A stretch of 47,516 bases of DNA from Brevundimonas diminuta 470-4 (GCA_000318405.1 KB291735.1:5832-53347); one strand, 5' to 3'. Numbered from the stretch's first letter, positions 33,790 through 42,103 are shown. Notes: generated from the sequence alone by a model not told the origin. Made by a program: numbers and translations.

Positions 33790-33827
33790 AGGTCGACCTT
33801 TGATCGAGGCGCGCGAAAGGTCGGCCT
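33790..33827. promoter_or_regulatory. Tandem palindromes upstream of the shortened-plug receptor
   Basis: AGGTCGACCT (33790-33799, perfect palindrome) and AGGTCGGCCT (33818-33827, one change) are spaced 28 bp start to start. TTGATCGAGG follows the first, and the similar TTGATCGTAGG begins just past the second. This is a likely binding region for a dimeric regulator in front of the receptor at 33864. No regulator can be assigned. Confidence 0.4.
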
Positions 33828-33863
33828 AGATATCTATCATTGATCGTAGGGGGTGAGAGGGAC

Positions 33864-36032
33864 ATGGCGTGGCTGCCGCTAATCACCGCTTTCGCAATTG
33901 GACATGGCGGCGTGGCGGATATGGCGATCCAGACGGCGCCGCCAGAGCAAGGTGCGGTTCAGAATTTGGACGAACCCGTCCAAGTTGATGACGTCGAAGT
34001 GTTCGGCCGGCGTGGCGCGGCGCTTACGCCACCGGAAATCGAACTGAACGAGGCCGATATAGATGCGCTCCGCGCATGGAGCATCGATGAGGCGTTGCAG
34101 AGAATGGAAGAGACCTTGGGCCTCAGTCAGCCGCCCCTGGTGCTCGTAAACGGCCAGCCGACGCCCAACTTCTCGGCCTATTCCGGCTTCCCCCCGGACG
34201 CCCTAGTCCGAGCGGAGGTGCTTCCGCCGGAGCCAAGCGGCATTTACGGGGCGAAAGCAGGACAACGGGTCGTCAATCTCGTCCTGCAGCCCCAGTTCTC
34301 CAGCTACGATGGCCGCATCGTGGGGGCACGGCCGACACAAGGGGGGGCCTCGTCGCTCTCTGGGGATCTTCGTCGCTCCGCCATCGCCGGCCGTGACACC
34401 CGTCAAGTCGCGTTACGGATTTCGCGTGATACAGCGCTACGAGCCGAGGAGCGTGACGGTTACGGGGGGAGCCAACCGGGTAGCGCCCTCGTGACGGTCC
34501 GGCCGCAGGCGGAATCCGCCGCCGCCAGTTTCAGCGCAACGCGAGCTTTTGGCGATTGGTCGGGTGTGTTCAGCGCTAACGCTCAGAAACAGGAAACTCG
34601 CGCAGTAGTCCGGCACGGCGCTGGGATCGTTGAGAGCCATCGCTCATCGGACGGTTTCACGGTCTCGGCCGGAGTCAGCGGCCACGCGCTTGGGTGGCTC
34701 CTGCAGACCAATCTCAACGGACGTGCGGCCTGGAACCGGGAACGCGGGCTTCAGGAACTCCGGAGTGAAGCTCAGGCCTTCACCCTGACGGGCTCCGCGC
34801 ACCGATCATTTCTTGAGCTGCCAGCCGGCGCACTGACGGCCAATCTTAACACCAGTCACGTGATGAGCCGTTCGGTAGGCGCCCGAGACGGCGTTCGCAT
34901 CGACAATGCGTCCCAATCCCTGGATACTCAGGGGCTCGTTTCGATTCCGCTCTCGAAAGCGGGCGGCACGTCCTTTCCCAGCCGGATAATAGGCGATCTT
35001 GCCGCGACCGTCGGCGCGGGCGTGCGGCAAAGCGGCGGCGGGGGCGGCGAAGAAGTGCGGGGGGGCCTGTCATGGGGGCCGCGTCGCGGGATTCGGTTGA
35101 GTGGCGAATGGGCCTCGTCAACCGAGAACGTGGCCGACATCGTCAAGACGGAGCCGGAATACTACGGCGCTCCGATGGTGGTCTTCGACTTTCAAAACGG
35201 TGAGGCGGTGGAGATTCTACCGTTGCGAGGTGGAAATCCGAACCTGAGACCGCCTCAATCCGAGCGCTTCTCCCTGATGACATCTTTCGGACCTTTCACG
35301 TCCTGGACGGTTTCAGGAAACTTGACCTATCAGAGAATGGAAGCGTCCGATGGCATTGGCGCCCTTCCGGGTTTGACCGAGGATGTCGAGGCGGCGTTTC
35401 CTGACCGCTTCCGGCGAGATCTGGATGGCCGGCTGATCAGCATCGACTACCGTCCGATGAACCTCAGTTCGACCTTGTTGGAGAGTCTAAGTACAGGCGT
35501 AAACTTCAACCTTCCCCGTCCGGCGGGCGTAACCGGGCAGGGCGCGACAGTCATGCGGATCGCGGTCAACCACACCCTGCAACTATCAAGTCTCGTCCGG
35601 CTAAGCGAGGGTCTGCCGAAACTTGATCGTTTGCAAGGGGACGGCGGCGGGCTGTCTCGGCAGAACGTCCGAGTAATGCTCGATGCGCAACGTGGGCGGT
35701 GGGGCGCGAATGTCTCGGCGCAGTGGCACGACAGTTACCGGACGCGGAGGGCCGGAGGGCGCGATGGACCCAATGATCTGATAATCGCGCCGTTCACGGC
35801 GGTGGACTTCCGATTGACTTTCCAGGTGATGCCGGGCCGGTCGAGAGTCGGATCTAGCGACGCCCCGCAACGCCGAACCGGGGGTCTACAGGTGAATTTC
35901 GACATTGATAATCTCTTCGACGCTCGTCGGCAGGCGCGTCTAGGCGACGGCTCCCCAGCTCCGGGATACGGTCGTGACATTCAAGACCCGCTTGGGCGGA
36001 CTGTGCGGCTGGCTTTACAGCGTCGCTTCTAG
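33864..36032 (+). CDS. TonB-dependent-receptor-like outer-membrane protein with shortened plug
   Basis: A 722-residue outer-membrane beta-barrel protein. After a signal-like N-terminus comes a short plug-like segment (about residues 45-125) in which LVLVNGQPTPNF, FPPDALVRAEVLPPEPSGIYG and GQRVVNLVLQPQF replace the longer plug of normal receptors. The barrel then runs to the C-terminal Phe (VRLALQRRF). I recall proteins with this PPEALARVEVLP/GQRVVNFVL pattern in Caulobacterales and sphingomonads, annotated only as receptor-like. ATG 33864 is preferred to the upstream TTG. The FecI-like sigma gene follows after 76 nt, so it may be part of a surface-signalling set. Ligand unknown. Confidence 0.75.
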   Translation: MAWLPLITAFAIGHGGVADMAIQTAPPEQGAVQNLDEPVQVDDVEVFGRRGAALTPPEIELNEADIDALRAWSIDEALQRMEETLGLSQPPLVLVNGQPTPNFSAYSGFPPDALVRAEVLPPEPSGIYGAKAGQRVVNLVLQPQFSSYDGRIVGARPTQGGASSLSGDLRRSAIAGRDTRQVALRISRDTALRAEERDGYGGSQPGSALVTVRPQAESAAASFSATRAFGDWSGVFSANAQKQETRAVVRHGAGIVESHRSSDGFTVSAGVSGHALGWLLQTNLNGRAAWNRERGLQELRSEAQAFTLTGSAHRSFLELPAGALTANLNTSHVMSRSVGARDGVRIDNASQSLDTQGLVSIPLSKAGGTSFPSRIIGDLAATVGAGVRQSGGGGGEEVRGGLSWGPRRGIRLSGEWASSTENVADIVKTEPEYYGAPMVVFDFQNGEAVEILPLRGGNPNLRPPQSERFSLMTSFGPFTSWTVSGNLTYQRMEASDGIGALPGLTEDVEAAFPDRFRRDLDGRLISIDYRPMNLSSTLLESLSTGVNFNLPRPAGVTGQGATVMRIAVNHTLQLSSLVRLSEGLPKLDRLQGDGGGLSRQNVRVMLDAQRGRWGANVSAQWHDSYRTRRAGGRDGPNDLIIAPFTAVDFRLTFQVMPGRSRVGSSDAPQRRTGGLQVNFDIDNLFDARRQARLGDGSPAPGYGRDIQDPLGRTVRLALQRRF

Positions 36033-36108
36033 TTCATGTCTGGGTTGACGTTCTTGTCAATATTGAACCAGAGTGACTCCGAGCGAACGATGGTCCGGGG
36101 AGGGTCTG

Positions 36109-36633
36109 GTGAAGCCGCCGTCACGAATCGCGACCCGTCAGGACTTAGACGTAGCGTTTCGCTCGGGCGCGGAGGGCCTGCGCGCCATCACGCGTCGCGT
36201 CGAGCACGAAGAGGCGGATCTGGCGCAAGAGGCGTGTCTCAAGCTCGTCGAGTTCGCGAGTCGCGAGCCCGTCGCGGCGCCAACGCATCTTTTGTACCGC
36301 ATGGCGCGGAATCTGGTGATCGATCGGTTGCGCTCTCGGGCGTTGGCGACACGGTTTTTCCAATCAGACGAGGGGGGCGACCATCATGCCTGCCCTGAGG
36401 CTGACCCTGAGCGTGCGCTGTTGGCGAATGAACGCCTCCGGCGAGCGCTGGGGGTGATCGACGCGATGCCCAGCCGGCGTCGCCAAGCCTTCCTGTTGCA
36501 CCGCATCGACGGACTGACCTACCTTGAGATCGCGCGCCTGATGGGCGTCAGCGTCAAGGCTGTCGAGAAACATCTCGCGGCGGCGATGTTTGAGCTGGCC
36601 CGAAAAATGCGGTCCGATGATTTCGACAGGTAG
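36109..36633 (+). CDS. ECF RNA polymerase sigma factor, FecI-like
   Basis: A 174-residue sigma-70 family ECF factor. Region 2 is seen in EEADLAQEACLKLVEFA and HLLYRMARNLVIDRLRSRA; region 4 in MPSRRRQAFLLHRIDGLTYLEIARLMGVSVKAVEKHL, the FecI type. GTG 36109 has GGGGAGGG about 6 nt upstream; an earlier in-frame GTG at 36073 lacks one. FecR and an STN-TonB receptor follow, so it is the sigma factor of a cell-surface signalling system that would direct polymerase to the receptor promoter when ligand is bound. Confidence 0.9.
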   Translation: MKPPSRIATRQDLDVAFRSGAEGLRAITRRVEHEEADLAQEACLKLVEFASREPVAAPTHLLYRMARNLVIDRLRSRALATRFFQSDEGGDHHACPEADPERALLANERLRRALGVIDAMPSRRRQAFLLHRIDGLTYLEIARLMGVSVKAVEKHLAAAMFELARKMRSDDFDR

Positions 36634-36636
36634 GGA

Positions 36637-36696
36637 ATAACTCTGCTCGTTCGTCTATAGGGTGTTCTCCGGTCTCCCTGGCCGATAACTCTGCTC
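36637..36696 (+). repeat. 12-bp direct repeat between fecI-like and fecR genes
   Basis: ATAACTCTGCTC occurs at 36637-36648 and again at 36685-36696, where it ends directly against the fecR ATG. The fecR start therefore has no Shine-Dalgarno in its usual place. The repeat could be a small duplication or a regulatory site. Confidence 0.65.
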
Positions 36697-37638
36697 ATGA
36701 TCTTGGACGACGACATTCACGAAGAAGCGGCCCGATGGTTCGCCGCTCAGCGACGAGGCCCGATGTCGTTGGAGGAACGTCAGGCCTTCGACGCTTGGCG
36801 GGCCGATCCACTGCATCAGGCCGCTCTGAACCGGATGCATGAGGTTTGGGGGGAACTCGCCGCTGCGGGCCGAGTGATACCGCAGGCGCGGCGGCGGACG
36901 CTCCTGCGTCGCCGAACAGCTTTCGCCGCCGTTATGGCGTTCGGCCTGGTCGGCGGACTGACCGTCGCAGGCGCCGCATGGAAGTCTCAACAGCCGTCGG
37001 CAGTGACAGGCATCGGCGAACAGCGCAGCCAGGAGTTGCCGGATGGCAGCATCGTCGCTCTGAACGTCGTGACGCGCGCGCGCTACGACATCAACACCCG
37101 CGAACGCCTCGTGCATCTCAACGAGGGGGAGGCGACCTTCGTGGTCCACAAGGACCCGGAGCGGCCCTTCCTGGTTCGAACTGCCGGCTATGAGGTCCGG
37201 GCTATCGGTACGGCTTTCAACGTGCGTAGCCGCGATCACAGCCTGGACGTGGCCGTGAAGGAAGGCGTGGTGCAGGTTCGGCGTCTGGCGGGCAACGACA
37301 AGCCGGTCCTGCTCAGGGCCGGTCAACGGATTCAGGTGCGCCACACCGACCAGCCGTCGCAAGCGCCGCTGAAGGTCACGGAAATTGCGATGGGCTCGGT
37401 CGACGAATGGCGTCAGCGCGTGCTGACTTATGAGGACGCGCCCGTCGACCAGATCGTGCAGGACATCAATCGTTTCTATGAGCGTCCTATCGCCGTCGAC
37501 CCGGATCTCGGCCGTCGGCATGTCGCCCTCAGGCTGGTGATCGACGACCGCGCAGACACGGTGAAGCGACTGGCGTCGCTCCTGAACGCCGATGTCCGCA
37601 GCGATGGCCGGAAGGACCAGCTCCGGCCTCTCGCCTGA
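36697..37638 (+). CDS. FecR-family anti-sigma factor/sigma regulator
   Basis: A 313-residue inner-membrane regulator. A DUF4880 N-terminal domain (EEARWF-like IHEEAARWFAAQ, FDAWRADPLHQAALNRM) binds the sigma factor, one membrane segment lies at about residues 74-95 (FAAVMAFGLVGGLTVAGAAW), and the FecR domain (LPDGSIVALN, YDINTRERLVHLNEGEATFVV, VRAIGTAFNV) faces the periplasm, ending in an STN-like C-terminal part. It would relay the receptor signal to the FecI-like factor. The start ATG has no visible ribosome binding site, but the DUF4880 domain requires it. Confidence 0.92.
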   Translation: MILDDDIHEEAARWFAAQRRGPMSLEERQAFDAWRADPLHQAALNRMHEVWGELAAAGRVIPQARRRTLLRRRTAFAAVMAFGLVGGLTVAGAAWKSQQPSAVTGIGEQRSQELPDGSIVALNVVTRARYDINTRERLVHLNEGEATFVVHKDPERPFLVRTAGYEVRAIGTAFNVRSRDHSLDVAVKEGVVQVRRLAGNDKPVLLRAGQRIQVRHTDQPSQAPLKVTEIAMGSVDEWRQRVLTYEDAPVDQIVQDINRFYERPIAVDPDLGRRHVALRLVIDDRADTVKRLASLLNADVRSDGRKDQLRPLA

Positions 37639-37676
37639 AGCATTCATTGCGGGTTTGAAAAAATTTCGCGGCGAAA

Positions 37677-37703
37677 GGTAGGGTTTTTCCCGCCTGAAAC
37701 GTC
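37677..37703 (+). promoter_or_regulatory. Candidate ECF-sigma promoter of the STN receptor
   Basis: GTAGGG (37678-37683) within a GGTAGGGTTTTT tract and CGTC (37700-37703) are spaced 16 bp, matching the usual layout of ECF promoters with a CGTC-like -10 element. Just upstream is a dyad TTTCGC-G-GCGAAA (37664-37676). CGTC ends 39 bp before the receptor ATG. Recognition by the FecI-like factor is inferred from position. Confidence 0.4.
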
Positions 37704-37742
37704 AATCCCTCCAAACAACCATCTCTTGGGAGGGAGAGGCCT

Positions 37743-40700
37743 ATGGTAATGCAGCCTGCGCGCGCCGGTTTTTCGCGTTTGCGTATGTTGGCTGGGGCGG
37801 GATGCGCTGCCCTGATGATTGCGGCGGCGCCCATGGGCGCTGTGGCGCAATCTGCGGTGACGTCGTTCAACATACGCTCTGCTCCGTTGTCGCAAAGTCT
37901 GCTTGAGTTCGGGCGCCAGGCCGGAATCTCGATCGCCGCAGACCAATCTCTGACCTCGGGCCTGCGCGGTCGCGCAGTCTCGGGCGATCTGCCGGTGAAC
38001 GAAGCGCTTGATCGACTGCTCGTCGGCACGGGGCTCAGCGCGGAGTTTTCTGGCCCTAACGCCGTGCGTCTCGTGCGCGCGGGTCAAGGCGACGCAGGGG
38101 GAAACGACCTGCAACTGGCCAGCCAGGAAACACGGATTCAGGACACGACGAGCGTCGCCGACGTGATCGTCACCGCCCAGAAGCGTGAAGAATCCATACA
38201 GAGCGTTCCCATCGCGGTTTCCGCCTTTTCAGCAGAGAATCTGGATGCGATGAAGATCGAGGGCGGCTCCGAGTTGATGCGCGCCATCCCGAACGTGTCC
38301 TTCTCCAAGGGCAACTTCAGCATGTACAACTTCTCGATCCGTGGGATCGGGACCAAGGCGGTTTCAGCATCGTCTGACCCCGCTGTCGCTGTCAGCTTCA
38401 ATAATACGCCCCTGATCCGGAACCGGCTGTTCGAGCAGGAATATCTGGACGTGAACCGGGTAGAGGTGCTGCGCGGACCTCAGGGAACGCTCTATGGCCG
38501 TAACGCCACGGCGGGCGTGGTCAACATGTTCCCCAAGCTGCCCGGTCCGGACTTTGAGGCGATGCTGAAGGCGGAGACCGGCAACTTCGGCACGATGCGC
38601 GGCCAGATGATGGTCAATGTGCCGATCACCGACACCTTCTGGGTCCGTGCGGCTGCGGGCCTGACTAAGCGCGACGGCTTCGACTACAACAGCTTCAATG
38701 AAACCCGTGTCAATGGCCGGGATTTGCACACGATCCGTCTGTCTGCGGCCTGGGAGCCGACCGACAAGTTCCGCGCCAATCTGATCTGGGAGCATTTCGG
38801 CGAGGACGACAATCGTTCACGCACCGGCAAGCAACTGTGTACGACCGACCCGGGGCCGACCCAGGTGGGAAGCTATACCCTTACCAGCGCCTACCTGCGG
38901 GGGGTCCTGAGCCAGGGCTGCCTGCCCGGAAGTCTGTTTGACGAAGCGGCCTATGGTACGCCCAACGGCGTCGGCATGGCCCAGATATGGGCCGCCGGGA
39001 ACGTGTCATATGGCCGGAGCCTCAGTGCGGGACGGATATCCGGCATCTCCCCTGGCGTCGATCCCTATGCCGGCGTCACCCAGTCGAGGGACCTTCGCGA
39101 GATCGCCACGAGCTACGATCCGAAGTTCCGCGCCAACAATGACATTTATCAGCTTAATCTCGAACTCGACCTGTCGCCCTCATTAACGTTCGTCTCGCAG
39201 ACAACCTATGCAAAGGACTATTTCTGGTCGTCTCAGGACTATATGCGATACGTATCCAACGATGTTTTCAATCGTAGCGATTACGCTGATTACGTTGACA
39301 TTTGGGGGACTGTTGTTGGTATTCACGAAACAAGGAACGCGGCTCCTGGGGGAATATATACAGATCCTCAGCTTGGTCCTTCATCGAGAATGCTCGCTGT
39401 CGATCTTAGTAAGTCCAAAAATGAGCAATTTTTCCAAGAATTCCGTCTGCAATCAAATTTTGATGGTCGCTTCAATTTTAACTTGGGCGCCAACTATCTG
39501 AAATTCGATACTAGAGACGACTACTACGTCTTCAACAATGTTTTCACGCTTATCGCAGAGCAGTGGTATAATGTGATCAACGGACCTGACGGCAGGAGCA
39601 TGTCGATTCCCTGCGTGGATGGACGTGAGGCCGAGTGCGTCTATGTTGATCGGTCTTCGATCGAGAATATCGCAGGCGACGGTCACAACTATTTCCGAAG
39701 CAAGAATGAGGTGACGACGGAATCCTTCGGGATCTTCGGTGAAGCCTATGTCGATCTTTCAGATTCTTTCCGATTAACGGCTGGGCTTCGCTATACCGAC
39801 GACACCAAGACGACGACGCCCTATCCGACCCAGTTGCTGCTGGGCACCCGGGATAGTCTTGGTTACGGCCATCTGACGGGCGGTTCGTACTCCAGAGGAT
39901 TCGAGCCCTTGCCGGACATTGAGCAGAACTGGGCGGAGATGACGGGGCGGCTGGTGTTGGACTGGAAGCCGTCCGACAATCTGATGGCCTATGCTTCCTA
40001 TGCTCGGGGCTACAAGGGCGGAGGGACCAATCCTCCCCGTGCGGGCATCAATCCGATCGTGGTGCAATACCTGCCCCAGTCGAGCACGTTTGAGCCAGAA
40101 TTCCTCAACGCTTACGAGGTCGGGATCAAAAGCAACCTGCTGGATCGGCGTCTGCGCTTAAATGCGACGGCCTTCTATTATGACTACACAGACTATCAGG
40201 TCTCCCAGATTGTCGACCGCATCTCGCTGAATGAGAACTTCGACGCGCAAAGTATGGGGCTGGAGCTGGAGGTCGTGTATCAGGCCACGCCTCGGTTCCG
40301 TGTCGACGGCAACTTCGGCTATCTGAAGACGCGCATCGCCGACGGCGAAGGCTCCATCGATGTCATGAATCGTACCCAGGGCAACCCGGACTGGATGCTT
40401 CTGCGTCCTTGGGTTCAGGTGCCGTCGAACTGCGTGGCGCCGACGGCTATTGTCGAAAAAATTCTCAGCTCCGTTTATCCGGAAAATCTGAAGCAGCTCT
40501 CATTGCAGGTGCTGTGCGGCGGTTCGAAGAACTACGGGTCGTTCGATCCTAGCTTCTCCGGAGGAACGCCTTTCTGGGCCTTGTACGGCATCAACTATAA
40601 TCCATTGACCGATGCGCCGAACAACGGACGCGGTTTTATGGCCGATCTCGGCGGAAACGAGCTTCCGAACTCACCGCGCTGGACTGCCAGTATTGGCGCC

Positions 40701-41006
40701 GAGTATGTCTGGAATATTGGCAGTGCGAACGTCACCTTGAGGGGTGATTATTACAGGCAGGCTGAAAGCTATTTTCGCGTTTACAACACGGAATATGATC
40801 GCCTGAAAGGTTGGGGTAACGCAAACCTGTCGCTCGTGATTGAGAATCCGTCGAGCGGCCTTGCGGTCAGTGCATACGTAAAGAACGTCTTCGACGATGC
40901 GCCAATAGTCGACGCTTTCACAAATAGTGACGATACAATGTTAACTACGAATGTATTCACTCTCGATCCGAGAATTATTGGGGTATCAATCTCAAAGGTT
41001 TTCTAA
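37743..41006 (+). CDS. TonB-dependent receptor with STN signalling domain (FecA-type)
   Basis: A 1087-residue outer-membrane receptor. Signal peptide to about residue 36 (AAPMGAVAQ). An STN domain (about 40-95; FNIRSAPLSQSLLEFGRQAG, GLSAEFSGPNAVRLV) contacts FecR. The plug begins near ADVIVTAQKREESIQSVPIA and contains VEVLRGPQGTLYGRNATAG. The barrel ends in GVSISKVF with terminal Phe. Large and with long loops, it resembles receptors for bulky organic ligands as well as siderophores. FecI/FecR lie directly upstream, so it is their sensor. The middle (about 39200-39760) and the end are AT-rich compared with the rest, suggesting mosaic origin. Confidence 0.93.
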   Translation: MVMQPARAGFSRLRMLAGAGCAALMIAAAPMGAVAQSAVTSFNIRSAPLSQSLLEFGRQAGISIAADQSLTSGLRGRAVSGDLPVNEALDRLLVGTGLSAEFSGPNAVRLVRAGQGDAGGNDLQLASQETRIQDTTSVADVIVTAQKREESIQSVPIAVSAFSAENLDAMKIEGGSELMRAIPNVSFSKGNFSMYNFSIRGIGTKAVSASSDPAVAVSFNNTPLIRNRLFEQEYLDVNRVEVLRGPQGTLYGRNATAGVVNMFPKLPGPDFEAMLKAETGNFGTMRGQMMVNVPITDTFWVRAAAGLTKRDGFDYNSFNETRVNGRDLHTIRLSAAWEPTDKFRANLIWEHFGEDDNRSRTGKQLCTTDPGPTQVGSYTLTSAYLRGVLSQGCLPGSLFDEAAYGTPNGVGMAQIWAAGNVSYGRSLSAGRISGISPGVDPYAGVTQSRDLREIATSYDPKFRANNDIYQLNLELDLSPSLTFVSQTTYAKDYFWSSQDYMRYVSNDVFNRSDYADYVDIWGTVVGIHETRNAAPGGIYTDPQLGPSSRMLAVDLSKSKNEQFFQEFRLQSNFDGRFNFNLGANYLKFDTRDDYYVFNNVFTLIAEQWYNVINGPDGRSMSIPCVDGREAECVYVDRSSIENIAGDGHNYFRSKNEVTTESFGIFGEAYVDLSDSFRLTAGLRYTDDTKTTTPYPTQLLLGTRDSLGYGHLTGGSYSRGFEPLPDIEQNWAEMTGRLVLDWKPSDNLMAYASYARGYKGGGTNPPRAGINPIVVQYLPQSSTFEPEFLNAYEVGIKSNLLDRRLRLNATAFYYDYTDYQVSQIVDRISLNENFDAQSMGLELEVVYQATPRFRVDGNFGYLKTRIADGEGSIDVMNRTQGNPDWMLLRPWVQVPSNCVAPTAIVEKILSSVYPENLKQLSLQVLCGGSKNYGSFDPSFSGGTPFWALYGINYNPLTDAPNNGRGFMADLGGNELPNSPRWTASIGAEYVWNIGSANVTLRGDYYRQAESYFRVYNTEYDRLKGWGNANLSLVIENPSSGLAVSAYVKNVFDDAPIVDAFTNSDDTMLTTNVFTLDPRIIGVSISKVF

Positions 41007-41014
41007 AATAAATG

Positions 41015-41045
41015 TTGACTCGTGAATATATTGTGGTGAGATAAT
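41015..41045 (+). promoter_or_regulatory. Possible sigma-70-type promoter of the small secreted protein gene
   Basis: TTGACT (41015-41020) and GATAAT (41040-41045) are separated by 19 bp, slightly long but with good box matches, in an AT-rich gap between the STN receptor and the small protein gene. A 12-bp perfect palindrome, GCGCTATAGCGC (41049-41060), follows where the transcript would begin and could be an operator. Confidence 0.4.
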
Positions 41046-41100
41046 TATGCGCTATAGCGCTAATGTTCTAGAAAATTTCTGACAAGAAGGAGTATGGATT

Positions 41101-41622
41101 ATGAAAAAGTTGATTGCTGCAGTCTCGTCCATTGCTGCCATTTCTTTGTTTGGTGTCGCCTCTGCTAACGCTCAGGACTTTGCGTCTAACCCAGGCACTT
41201 ATCGTGCTGAAGGCGATCTTTCTCTATTTCAAACCATCCCAGATGTCGTATGTCACGTCGTGATGGATATTTCTGTTAATTCGGCCGGAAGCGCGAGCAC
41301 GACGAGTGTTGTTTTTAGTCCCGGGGCAACCGGTCATGCGTTGTGCGGCTCGCTAATACTTCCCCTCACGACGAATTGGAGTTTCGTAAAGATATCCAGC
41401 GGCGTAAACACTGGTCAGTTTCAACTTCAGAACGTAAATGTCCAAGCTGGAGCGGGAACTTGCTCCGGTACGTTGACGCCGCTGACGTTGAACTGGGGCG
41501 GTTCGAACCAAATCGTGGCTACCACGGCCCTTGTCCCCGGTTCGCCCACCGTTTGCCAGGTGTCTGGTCTCCTCGATGTCACTCAGACCAGCGGCGCGGC
41601 CGGTCCCTTCCGGATGCCCTGA
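41101..41622 (+). CDS. Small secreted protein, possibly PraB-like
   Basis: A 173-residue exported protein with a clear signal peptide (KKLIAAVSSIAAISLFGVASANA) and a Ser/Thr/Val-rich mature part. Four cysteines in the mature region (VVCHVV, HALCGSL, GTCSGT, TVCQVS) could form two disulfides. The pattern of alternating small polar and hydrophobic residues suggests a beta-rich secreted or surface protein and recalls the PraA/PraB proteins linked to alkane growth in Pseudomonas; this likeness is from memory and tentative. AAGGAG 8 nt upstream is the strongest ribosome binding site seen here. Codon use is more AT-rich than most neighbours. It could be a ligand-binding partner of the upstream receptor. 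Confidence 0.7.
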   Translation: MKKLIAAVSSIAAISLFGVASANAQDFASNPGTYRAEGDLSLFQTIPDVVCHVVMDISVNSAGSASTTSVVFSPGATGHALCGSLILPLTTNWSFVKISSGVNTGQFQLQNVNVQAGAGTCSGTLTPLTLNWGGSNQIVATTALVPGSPTVCQVSGLLDVTQTSGAAGPFRMP

Positions 41623-41662
41623 CGTACCGGAACTTCTAATAGCGCGTTCTTCTGCGCTTACA

Positions 41663-41693
41663 CATCGGCCGGACATTCATTGTCCGGCCGATG
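41663..41693 (+). terminator. Strong hairpin after the small secreted protein gene
   Basis: CATCGGCCGGACA (41663-41675) and TGTCCGGCCGATG (41681-41693) form a perfect 13-bp stem with a 5-nt loop, 40 bp past the stop codon. No T-run follows, so it may stabilise the mRNA 3' end or work together with the next hairpin. Confidence 0.55.
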
Positions 41694-41727
41694 GCTCCCC
41701 GCCTAACTCATGGTTCCTGTAGAACTC

Positions 41728-41760
41728 GGCCGAGCGTTCAATCGCTCGGTCATTCTTTTA
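41728..41760 (+). terminator. Intrinsic terminator, second hairpin
   Basis: GGCCGAGCG (41728-41736) pairs with CGCTCGGTC (41743-41751) through nine pairs including one G-T wobble, with a 6-nt loop, followed by ATTCTTTTA. It is the probable end of the small-protein transcript. Confidence 0.65.
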
Positions 41761-41791
41761 GATCGATCTGAGTGCAGCGGCGGACAAATGG

Positions 41792-42094
41792 GTGGCCGTC
41801 GAGCCTGCAAGAGCATTGATGCGGTCATTGCGGCCAAGTCGACCTATGGGGCGGTTCTCACCCTGCGTTCGGTCTTGCAAATATGCGCGGCCAGCTTCCT
41901 GGTCCGGCATTATCAGCAGCACCCTGCGCTATCGCGCCCCGGCGTCTCTGGTTGATCAACTCCTCGCGGAGATGGCGCTTTCCGGCGCCGATCTGAACGG
42001 GCTCACTGGAGCGTTGCGTCCCCCCGCCCCTCAGGCCCAATCACCCTCGCAACCCGAAATGAACACGAGCGGTGACGCCCCTCAGGCGGACTGA
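41792..42094 (+). CDS. Possible small hypothetical protein
   Basis: An open frame of 100 codons from a GTG. The second half (ASLVDQLLAEMALSGADLNG, then a Pro/Gln-rich tail) looks protein-like, but the first half does not and no ribosome binding site precedes the GTG. A strong hairpin starts 10 nt after its stop, which gives some support for a plus-strand transcript. I recognise no family. It may be the decayed end of a larger gene; the whole 41.7-42.25 kb stretch otherwise holds no clear gene. Confidence 0.2.
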   Translation: MAVEPARALMRSLRPSRPMGRFSPCVRSCKYARPASWSGIISSTLRYRAPASLVDQLLAEMALSGADLNGLTGALRPPAPQAQSPSQPEMNTSGDAPQAD

Positions 42095-42103
42095 CTACGC
42101 CTA

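Larger units (their letters stand above)
33504..33863. other. Gene-poor gap at the left edge of the candidate island
   Basis: About 360 bp with no convincing gene. It holds a weak hairpin TCTGCG/CGCAGA (33536-33551), the 34-bp repeat copy at 33592-33625, an AT-rich stretch around 33705-33735 and the AGGTCG palindromes at 33790-33827. Short open frames exist on both strands but have no recognisable domain or ribosome binding site. Confidence 0.6.

Noticed and set aside
41710..41955. Frame of 81 codons starting MVPVELGRAF
   Set aside because: It runs through the terminator hairpin at 41728 and lacks a ribosome binding site.
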